5,680 bases of DNA, taken from Lachnospiraceae bacterium. Its GTDB lineage: Bacteria; Bacillota_A; Clostridia; Lachnospirales; Lachnospiraceae. A model generated the notes under the pieces. It saw nothing but the letters and a program-made list of their open reading frames with translations, did no database searches and was not told where the DNA came from. Position numbers and translations under genes: made by a program. Positions 1 to 5,477 of the stretch are shown here, piece by piece. The stretch is from the NCBI GenBank assembly GCA_017464045.1, contig JAFUEG010000042.1, forward strand, positions 1 through 5,680, given 5' to 3'. Within the stretch, counting starts at the first letter, position 1, and every line of letters starts with the position of its first letter.

Positions 1-811
1 GAAAATATATTGCATAGATGTAAATGATGAATTAAAGAAGTATATTCCTAAGGAGATTTATGATGATTGTGTATTTGTAAGTCATACCTTTAATCTGGAT
101 GAACTTGACGTAACTCCCGAAGAGATGTGTAAAAGACGGTTTAAAGAGTATTGTGAAAAAGCAAGACTTATTATAACAACCAGACTTCACGGAGCTGTTC
201 CGTGTGCAGCTTTTGGTATACCTGTAGTGTTTGCGAAGGATGAGTTTTCATGGAGATTTTCAGGTATAGATAAGATTCTTAAAATATATGCAAAAGAGGA
301 TTATGATAAAATAGATTGGAATCCAAAACCGTGCCGGTTTGAAGAGCTAAAAAAGCTTATGCTCGAAAATGCAAAGGAACGTGTGGAAGGAAAGACGGAT
401 TATGAAAAAATAAGAAAAATACATGATGTGTTTTTTGACAGTAACCGGAGTGGTTATATAATAGAATTTCTGAATAACACGTTCAGATTTATAGACGAAA
501 AGTTTAAGAATAACAATTATACAGAGTATGCTTTGTGGGGCGTTAATCAGACTGCAAATGCTGTTTACGAATATATAAAAGAGCATTATAATAATGCTAA
601 GCTTAAGGTGGTAGTTGATTCGTTCAAAAGCATTGATTTTTTAGGACTTAGAACCACTACGGCATCAGAATTAATAAATCATAAGGATATATATGTTTTT
701 GTTTGTGCGGCAGCAGCCATACGGGATTCGGAAAAGTTTTTTGCGAAATACGGAATAACAAATTATTATCAGTGCTGTTTAGATGATTTGGATTATTTGG
801 AGAAGAAATGA
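1..811 (+). CDS. Polysaccharide pyruvyl transferase family protein with extra C-terminal Rossmann-like domain (5' end outside window)
   Basis: The frame is open from the first full codon at base 2 with no stop before 809, so the gene starts upstream; the ATG at 125 is internal. The N-terminal part matches the C-terminal half of the polysaccharide pyruvyl transferase family (PF04230): a strand reading CVFVSHTFNLDEL, then ARLIITTRLHGAVPCAAFGIPVVF, whose TTRLHG motif (176-193) holds the family's conserved His, then a W-R-F-S-G segment. Such proteins usually add ketal-linked pyruvate to glycan sugars, though some members act differently. After a linker, a second domain begins near 527 with YALWGVNQTANAVYEYI, a beta-strand, Gly-turn and helix like the start of a nucleotide-binding fold. 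It continues with KVVVDSF and YVFVCAAAAI, spaced like later strands of that fold. The stop overlaps the next start (ATGA, 808-811), implying translational coupling. The family call is firm; the acceptor, the exact reaction and the role of the second domain are unknown. Confidence 0.82.
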   Translation, partial: KIYCIDVNDELKKYIPKEIYDDCVFVSHTFNLDELDVTPEEMCKRRFKEYCEKARLIITTRLHGAVPCAAFGIPVVFAKDEFSWRFSGIDKILKIYAKEDYDKIDWNPKPCRFEELKKLMLENAKERVEGKTDYEKIRKIHDVFFDSNRSGYIIEFLNNTFRFIDEKFKNNNYTEYALWGVNQTANAVYEYIKEHYNNAKLKVVVDSFKSIDFLGLRTTTASELINHKDIYVFVCAAAAIRDSEKFFAKYGITNYYQCCLDDLDYLEKK

Positions 812-1644
812 AAAAGGATATATTTAATATTAATGATACTGCTTTTGTGGAAATATACTGTATAGAACAGTCGGAGCAAAAGAAAAGAAACAAAGATAAC
901 TGGCATCCTCACGTAACCCCGGCGGTGCTTATTGTGCCCGGAGGCGGATATGTGAGAATAGAAGAATGTGAAAAGGATCCGGTGGCTTTTTCGTTTTTGA
1001 ACAAGGGCTTTTCTGTTTTTATTCTTAACTATACATGTGGTGAGAAATCCGCATATCCTCAACCTGTTATAGAACTATATGAGGCAATTAGGCTGATAAG
1101 AGAAAACTCCGAAAGATATAATGTGGATAAAGAAAAGATTGCTGTGTGTGGATTTTCTGCAGGAGGACATCTTGCGGCTCTTGGTATGGCTCAGGCAGAA
1201 TTGTTTAAAGACAAATATAATTATAATGAGATAAAAGCAAATGCGCTTATACTCGGTTATCCTATTATAGATGTGTCGCTGTTTTGTAAGCTTCGCGGTG
1301 ATAGAATATATGGTTTTGGAAATATGCTTCATATAAAGGATAAAGATGATATATCAAGGGACGTAACACCTTATGTGAATGAAACTTTTCCTCCGTGTTT
1401 TATCTGGCACACAAATGAGGATGATCTCGTTGATAATGTTCAGAGCATGGAGCTTGTAAAAAAACTGGTCGAAAATAAAAGTATGGTAGAATATCATTTA
1501 TTTTCAAGAGGTCATCATGGTCTGTCTACCTGCTCAACGCTTACTAATTATCAAGGCAATATGACAAGCGGAAAGCAACCGGTAAATGTAGCTATGTGGG
1601 TAGAAATGGCAGAGGAATGGCTAAAGGATTTATTTGAATACTAA
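808..1644 (+). CDS. Alpha/beta hydrolase, BD-FAE-like esterase (possible carbohydrate O-deacylase)
   Basis: A complete 278-residue serine hydrolase of the alpha/beta fold, closest in style to the acetyl-esterase/xylanase-like (BD-FAE) proteins. VLIVPGGGY at residues 40-48 is the oxyanion-hole segment (the HGGG position, with Pro for His). GFSAGGHLAA at 115-124 is the nucleophile elbow with Ser117. WHTNEDDLVD at 200-209 supplies the acid, probably Asp205, and GHHG at 235-238 the base, His237, so the triad looks intact. Length is normal for the group. No signal peptide or membrane segment is seen, so it should act in the cytoplasm. The start ATG overlaps the stop of the previous gene by 4 bases, and GGAG at 799-802 lies five bases upstream. 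Enzymes of this type cleave acyl esters from sugars. Lying close to a NeuD-type acetyltransferase gene, it might remove O-acetyl groups from a glycan precursor; that is inference, and the substrate cannot be read from the sequence. Confidence 0.85.
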   Translation: MKKDIFNINDTAFVEIYCIEQSEQKKRNKDNWHPHVTPAVLIVPGGGYVRIEECEKDPVAFSFLNKGFSVFILNYTCGEKSAYPQPVIELYEAIRLIRENSERYNVDKEKIAVCGFSAGGHLAALGMAQAELFKDKYNYNEIKANALILGYPIIDVSLFCKLRGDRIYGFGNMLHIKDKDDISRDVTPYVNETFPPCFIWHTNEDDLVDNVQSMELVKKLVENKSMVEYHLFSRGHHGLSTCSTLTNYQGNMTSGKQPVNVAMWVEMAEEWLKDLFEY

Positions 1645-1656
1645 GAGGTAAGGGAT

Positions 1657-2598
1657 ATGAAGATAAGTTTTTTGCTGCCTACATTTAACGAAGAAGAAAA
1701 TGTGGTCAGTATGATTGAAGAACTAAGAGGGATAATAAAAGAAAAATACAGCTCGTATGAATATGAGATTGTTTTTATAGACAATAAATCCACGGACAAC
1801 ACCAGAAAAATTATTTTGGAAGAATGTGAAAAGGATAAGTCGGTAAAAGCGATATTTAATTATAAGAATTTCTGGTATAAGTCCGCGACTTATGGTCTGA
1901 CTCAGACAACCGGCGACTGTACTGTTTTTATACCTTCAGATCATCAGGTGCCAAAAGAAGCGATAGTTGATATGATAGATAAGTGGATTGGCGGTGCCAA
2001 GATAGTATGTGCTGTGAAGGAATCAACAGAGGAAAAGGGATTAATTTATCTTGGCAGAAAAGCGTTTAATAAAATGGCTACCAGATTATCCGATACTGAT
2101 TATATAGAAAACTATGATGGCAGCGGCTTGTATGATAAAAGTTTTTTAAATATTTTTTCCAAGATGGTTGCAGAGGATTATGAAGTTTCACTTTTTGAAG
2201 CAGTCAGAATATATGGTACAGATGTTGATAAGATATATTTCAGACAGAAGCTTAGAAAAAAAGGCAATACGAAAAACAATATCGGAAAACTGGTTGATAT
2301 AGCATTTTCAAGAGTAACCAATGCCTCAAAGAAAAAGATTTTAAGACTTCCCATGATATCTGCAATTATTTCTTTTTTTATAAGCTTTGTTTTATTTATT
2401 TTTATGATAGTGGGTCTGTGTATTGGGTATGGTGCTGCGGTTGAACTGATACTTGCGGTTTCATTTATAATCTTTTTAATGCTTTCGGCAAATTTTGTTG
2501 CCCTTACTCTTTTGGGAGAGTATATAGGTATTATAAATCAGAGGGTTGTTAAGAAACCTATAGTTGTTCCGGAATCAAAAATTAATTTTGATGAATGA
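1657..2598 (+). CDS. Membrane-anchored family 2 glycosyltransferase (polyprenyl-phosphate sugar transferase type), divergent
   Basis: A complete 313-residue GT2 (GT-A fold, PF00535) enzyme. The N-terminus ISFLLPTFNEEENV (residues 3-16) is the classic first strand. IDNKSTDNT (41-49) takes the place of the usual DDGSTDxT, with Asp42 expected to contact the nucleotide. The segment normally reading DxDLQDP is PSDHQVP (93-99), keeping Asp95 only. Two hydrophobic segments at about 233-256 and 264-286 are followed by GEYIG (287-291) and a short cytoplasmic tail, the layout of GtrB/ArnC/CsbB-like enzymes that transfer a sugar to undecaprenyl phosphate at the inner face of the membrane. The sugar could later be used outside the membrane or in glycan assembly. 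GAGG at 1645-1648 is eight bases before the ATG; the gap to the hydrolase is 12 bases. Several conserved positions are altered (see findings), so a changed substrate or weakened catalysis is possible. The fold and family are secure; donor and acceptor are not known. Confidence 0.85.
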   Translation: MKISFLLPTFNEEENVVSMIEELRGIIKEKYSSYEYEIVFIDNKSTDNTRKIILEECEKDKSVKAIFNYKNFWYKSATYGLTQTTGDCTVFIPSDHQVPKEAIVDMIDKWIGGAKIVCAVKESTEEKGLIYLGRKAFNKMATRLSDTDYIENYDGSGLYDKSFLNIFSKMVAEDYEVSLFEAVRIYGTDVDKIYFRQKLRKKGNTKNNIGKLVDIAFSRVTNASKKKILRLPMISAIISFFISFVLFIFMIVGLCIGYGAAVELILAVSFIIFLMLSANFVALTLLGEYIGIINQRVVKKPIVVPESKINFDE

Positions 2599-2603
2599 TA
2601 AAA

Positions 2604-2607
2604 AGGA
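2604..2607 (+). promoter_or_regulatory. Ribosome binding site deciding the neuD start
   Basis: The frame of the acetyltransferase has four possible ATGs, at 2564, 2591, 2612 and 2621. AGGA here, preceded by a run of A, sits four bases before the ATG at 2612, while no purine-rich site precedes 2564 or 2591. The ATG at 2621 has only GGGGA very close in front of it (2614-2618). I therefore favour 2612, with 2621 as a close alternative that best matches the usual N-terminus of the family. Confidence 0.5.
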
Positions 2608-2611
2608 TATA

Positions 2612-3235
2612 ATGGGGATTATGAAAAGGGTAATATTAATCGGAGCAGGAGGTTATTTTTCTGCGGTTGTTGATTCTATTAAGACTTCAACTGAATATGA
2701 GATAGTAGGAGTTACAGATCCTGTAGTAAAAGGTTTACAAAGCGGAGTTAAAGTAATTGGTGATGATTCGGTTCTGGAAAAGGTATATAATGACGGGGTA
2801 AAGTATGCTTTTGTAACAGTGGGCGGAGTTGGTGATTACACACTTAGAAACAGACTTATAAATTTAGCTTGCGATATTGGGTTTTCTTTTGTGAATGTTA
2901 TAGATAAGACTGCGTCTATAGCTGAAAATGTAACCTTAGGACAAATGGTTTATGTTGGAAAAAATGCCGCCATAAATCCCGGAGTAACGGTAGGCGATTT
3001 CAGTATTATAAATACTGCTGCTGTAGTAGAACATGGATGTAAAATCGGAAGCTATTGTCATATAGCACCGGCAGCAGCTCTTGCCGGAGATATAACAATT
3101 GAGAATCATGTCCATATCGGTATTAATGCAACACTGCTTCAAGGTATATCTATAGGTGAAGGTTCAATTGTGGGAGCCGGAAGTACAGTCTTGCATAATG
3201 TCTTACCCGGAAAAAAAGTTTATGGCGTAGTATAG
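2612..3235 (+). CDS. neuD: NeuD-type sugar acetyltransferase (left-handed beta-helix; sialic acid O-acetyltransferase/PglD-like)
   Basis: About 207 residues, in the two-domain NeuD/PglD layout. The N-terminal part (about 1-90) is a small Rossmann-like sugar-binding domain beginning KRVILIGAGGYFSAVVDSI, followed by a central AFVTVGGVGD strand. The C-terminal part is a hexapeptide-repeat beta-helix that binds acetyl-CoA, with repeated I/V-G-x-x units such as VTVGDFSIINT, CKIGSYCHIAP, ITIENHVHIG and ISIGEGSIVGAGSTV. The conserved catalytic His lies in VEHGC (codon 3032-3034, about residue 141); relatives usually read VEHDC. Family members O-acetylate sialic acid or N-acetylate UDP-amino sugars on the way to bacillosamine and legionaminic acid. 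The neighbouring neuC and neuB support a role in nonulosonic acid synthesis but do not say which of these it does. The protein ends at GKKVYGVV and lacks the usual GxPA(K/R) tail. It lies 13 bases after the glycosyltransferase stop, or overlaps that gene if an earlier ATG is used. Confidence 0.87.
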   Translation: MGIMKRVILIGAGGYFSAVVDSIKTSTEYEIVGVTDPVVKGLQSGVKVIGDDSVLEKVYNDGVKYAFVTVGGVGDYTLRNRLINLACDIGFSFVNVIDKTASIAENVTLGQMVYVGKNAAINPGVTVGDFSIINTAAVVEHGCKIGSYCHIAPAAALAGDITIENHVHIGINATLLQGISIGEGSIVGAGSTVLHNVLPGKKVYGVV

Positions 3236-3262
3236 TTCTTTATAAAAAAGCGGAGTGTCAAA

Positions 3263-4420
3263 ATGAAAACAATATCTGTATTTACATCTACAAGAGCAGA
3301 GTACTGTCTCTTGTATAATTTGATTAAGAGGATAAATAATGCTGAAGATTTAAAGCTGGATTTAATTGTGTCCGGCACACATCTTTCTTACAAATACGGT
3401 CATACAATTGATGAAATATATAAGGATGGATTTCCTATAAGTGAGACTATAGAAATACTCGACGAAAAAGAGGATGTGGATGAGGCAATATCAAAGGCTT
3501 TGATTGGCTCAAGCGGACATTTTAAGAGAGTTAATCCTGATATGCTTATTGTGCTTGGCGACAGATATGAAGTTTTGGGACCTGTCATAGCAGCTGCCAA
3601 TGCTAAAATACCGATAGCGCATATACATGGTGGAGAGACAACTGAGGGTGCTGTGGATGAGGCAATAAGGCATGCCGTAACAAAATTTTCATACCTCCAT
3701 TTTACGGGCTGTGAGGAATATAAAAAAAGAGTGCTTCAGCTTGGTGAAACCGAAGATCGTGTTTTTAACGTTGGAACATTAGGTACGGAAAATATTATGA
3801 ATCAGCCTCTTATGACTCTTGAAGAGCTTGGAAAGAATCTTGATATAAATAATTTAAAACTTGAAAAATACGGACTTGTTACATTTCATCCGGTTACACT
3901 TGAACATGAAGACGCGTCAATACAGATGAAAGAATTAATGGATGCCATGCTTAGCTTTGAAGATATGTTTTTTATAGTTACGAAATCCAATGCTGATGCC
4001 GGCGGACAGAAAATAAATGATATGTGGGATGAGTTTGAGAAAAAGTATCCTAATAAAATCAAAGTGGTTTTCAGTCTTGGACTGATAAGATATCTTTCAG
4101 CCATGAAATATTGTGAAGCGGTTATAGGTAATTCTTCAAGCGGTATACTTGAAGCACCGGTTATGAGAGTTCCTACGATTAATATCGGGGATAGGCAGAA
4201 AGGAAGAATACAGACTGAAAGTATAATTAATTGCGGAATGAATAAGAATGAGATTATTAGTGCAATGAATAAGGCTTTTTCGAAAGAATTTCATGATAAA
4301 ATAAAGGACATGCCGTGTATCTATGGCGATGGAAAAACAAGTGAACGAATAATTGAAAAAATACGGGAAAGCTTTGAAAAGGGAATAGACTTAAAAAAGA
4401 AATTTAACGATATATATTAA
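3263..4420 (+). CDS. neuC: UDP-N-acetylglucosamine 2-epimerase, hydrolysing (NeuC/LegG type)
   Basis: A complete 385-residue GT-B-fold epimerase of the hydrolysing class. It inverts C2 of a UDP-HexNAc and releases the sugar from UDP, giving free ManNAc (NeuC), or the 6-deoxy-diamino equivalent in the legionaminate route (LegG). Visible signatures are TSTRAEY near the N-terminus (residues 8-14), VLGDRYE at 97-103 with Asp100, HIHGGETTEGAVDEAIRH at 120-137 with Glu125, Asp132, Arg136 and His137, TFHPVT at 207-212, and GNSSSGILEAP at 289-299 followed by INIGDRQKGR at 306-315, the UDP-binding part. Length is normal and no key residue is missing. The GNSSSG plus GDRQxGR pairing and direct linkage to neuB separate it from the non-hydrolysing WecB/MnaA epimerases. 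GGAG at 3252-3255 lies seven bases before the ATG, and the gap to neuD is 27 bases. Substrate choice between UDP-GlcNAc and a diamino-trideoxy UDP-sugar cannot be settled from this sequence alone. Confidence 0.92.
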   Translation: MKTISVFTSTRAEYCLLYNLIKRINNAEDLKLDLIVSGTHLSYKYGHTIDEIYKDGFPISETIEILDEKEDVDEAISKALIGSSGHFKRVNPDMLIVLGDRYEVLGPVIAAANAKIPIAHIHGGETTEGAVDEAIRHAVTKFSYLHFTGCEEYKKRVLQLGETEDRVFNVGTLGTENIMNQPLMTLEELGKNLDINNLKLEKYGLVTFHPVTLEHEDASIQMKELMDAMLSFEDMFFIVTKSNADAGGQKINDMWDEFEKKYPNKIKVVFSLGLIRYLSAMKYCEAVIGNSSSGILEAPVMRVPTINIGDRQKGRIQTESIINCGMNKNEIISAMNKAFSKEFHDKIKDMPCIYGDGKTSERIIEKIRESFEKGIDLKKKFNDIY

Positions 4421-4437
4421 TTTTTTCGTTTAATGAA

Positions 4438-4446
4438 AGAGGTGAT
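4438..4446 (+). promoter_or_regulatory. Ribosome binding site for neuB ahead of a non-ATG start
   Basis: AGAGGTGAT differs at one base from the corresponding stretch of the ideal anti-16S match. No ATG follows at a usable distance in the neuB frame; the next codons in frame are TTG (4449) and GTG (4452). The AGAGG core ends six bases before the TTG and nine before the GTG, so either could serve; the GTG fits the extended pairing better. Confidence 0.65.
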
Positions 4447-4451
4447 ATTTG

Positions 4452-5453
4452 GTGTATGTAATAGCTGAAATAGGCTGCAATCATAACGGAAGCGCAGAGC
4501 TTGCGCATGACATGGTCAGGGTTGCAAAGGAGTGTGGAGTAGATGCGGTAAAATTTCAAACCTTTAATTCTGAGGCACTTATATCAAGATACGCTCCTAA
4601 GGCAGAATATCAGATTAAAAATACAGGTGCTGCTGATTCACAGCTTGAGATGACAAAAAAACTTGAGCTGTCGCATGAAGAATATCTTAAGCTTAGGGCA
4701 TATGCCGAAGAACTTGGACTTGATGTTTTTTCGACAGGTTTTGATCTTATGTCAAATAAGTTTTTATATGAACAGGGACAGAAAATATGGAAGATACCAT
4801 CAGGTGAAATAACAAATCTTCCTTATCTAAGACAGCTTTCGGAATTTTTGAATGAGGATATGACGGTTATCCTTTCTACAGGTATGTCTACGATTGATGA
4901 GATAAAAGAAGCAGTTGACATTTTGAAACCCGAAAAAAAGTTCAGATTAATTATAATGCACTGTCATACTGAATATCCGACAGAGGATGAAGATGTAAAT
5001 ATCCTTGCAATTAATGATTTAAAAAGAGCATTTCCTGAGTATGAAATAGGTTTTTCGGATCATTCAAGAGGAGTAGTTGCACCTGTCCTGTCTGTATCGC
5101 TAGGAGTAAAGGTTATTGAAAAGCATTTTACACTCGACAGAAATTTGCCCGGACCTGATCATAAGGCATCGGTAACTCCCGATGAATTAAAGATTATCTG
5201 CGAGTCTGTAAGGCGAGCGGAAAAAATGCTTGGAGACGGTATAAAACATGTAACCGATGCAGAAAGAAAAAATATAATAGTTGCCAGAAAGTCGATAGTA
5301 GCAAAATGTGAAATCAAAAAAGGAGAGATTTTTTCCGCTGATAATATAACCTGTAAAAGACCGGGTAACGGGATAAGTCCTATGCTTTGGGATGAGGTTA
5401 TCGGGAAAATAAGCAATAGAGATTATTGTGTTGATGAGTTAATAGAACTTTAA
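4452..5453 (+). CDS. neuB: N-acetylneuraminate/nonulosonate synthase (NeuB/LegI type)
   Basis: A complete synthase of about 333 residues that condenses phosphoenolpyruvate with ManNAc, or a related 6-deoxy-diamino hexose, to give a free nine-carbon sugar acid. The N-terminal TIM barrel (PF03102, about residues 1-245) shows AEIGCNHNG at the start, VDAVKFQTF, WKIPSGEITNLPYL, ILSTGMST, MHCHTEYPTEDEDVN, GFSDHSRG and VIEKHFTLDRNLPGPDH. The His residues of SDH (about 204) and EKHF (about 225) are the expected metal ligands. The C-terminal antifreeze-like SAF domain (about 277-333) runs from RKSIVAKCEIKKGEIF to GKISNRDY and normally closes over the partner active site in a domain-swapped dimer. No essential motif is missing. 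The start is GTG at 4452 or TTG at 4449, one codon apart. It follows neuC by about 30 bases, which fits coupled supply of the epimerase product. Neu5Ac versus legionaminate specificity is open; the TEYPT motif argues against a pseudaminate synthase, though not decisively. Confidence 0.93.
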   Translation: MYVIAEIGCNHNGSAELAHDMVRVAKECGVDAVKFQTFNSEALISRYAPKAEYQIKNTGAADSQLEMTKKLELSHEEYLKLRAYAEELGLDVFSTGFDLMSNKFLYEQGQKIWKIPSGEITNLPYLRQLSEFLNEDMTVILSTGMSTIDEIKEAVDILKPEKKFRLIIMHCHTEYPTEDEDVNILAINDLKRAFPEYEIGFSDHSRGVVAPVLSVSLGVKVIEKHFTLDRNLPGPDHKASVTPDELKIICESVRRAEKMLGDGIKHVTDAERKNIIVARKSIVAKCEIKKGEIFSADNITCKRPGNGISPMLWDEVIGKISNRDYCVDELIEL

Positions 5454-5466
5454 GATGTAATTATGT

Positions 5467-5473
5467 AAGGAGG
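5467..5473 (+). promoter_or_regulatory. Strong ribosome binding site for rfbF
   Basis: AAGGAGG followed by four bases and then ATG at 5478. It is the closest match to the ideal Shine-Dalgarno sequence in the window and fixes the start of the last gene. Confidence 0.75.
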
Positions 5474-5477
5474 AGTT

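Noticed and set aside
125..127. ATG at 125 as the real start of the first gene.
   Set aside because: The frame is open back to the window edge, and the upstream codons encode a conserved strand of the pyruvyl transferase fold (CVFVSHTFNLDEL), so the ATG is internal.
347..1332. Open frames of 78-89 codons on the - strand across the first two genes.
   Set aside because: They lie opposite well-supported coding genes, have no recognisable domains or ribosome binding sites, and look like antisense shadows of AT-rich codons.
2373..2379. Run of seven T in the first membrane segment of the glycosyltransferase as a contingency tract.
   Set aside because: It is short, and Phe/Ile-rich membrane segments in AT-rich genomes produce such runs routinely.
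3211..3217. Run of seven A near the end of neuD as a possible phase-variation or frameshift site hiding a longer C-terminus.
   Set aside because: Removing one A gives a stop within a few codons, and adding one A gives a frame without any GxPA-like sequence, so no better protein is recovered.
3236..3262. Possible transcription terminator between neuD and neuC (CTTT...AAAAAG partial symmetry).
   Set aside because: The stem would be short, AT-only and imperfect, and no T run follows; the gap mainly holds the neuC ribosome binding site.
4421..4437. T-rich stretch after neuC as a terminator tail.
   Set aside because: No GC-rich stem precedes the T run, and neuB follows at once with its own ribosome binding site.
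5159..5416. An 85-codon - strand frame opposite the C-terminal domain of neuB.
   Set aside because: It is fully inside the conserved SAF-domain region of neuB and shows no independent coding evidence.
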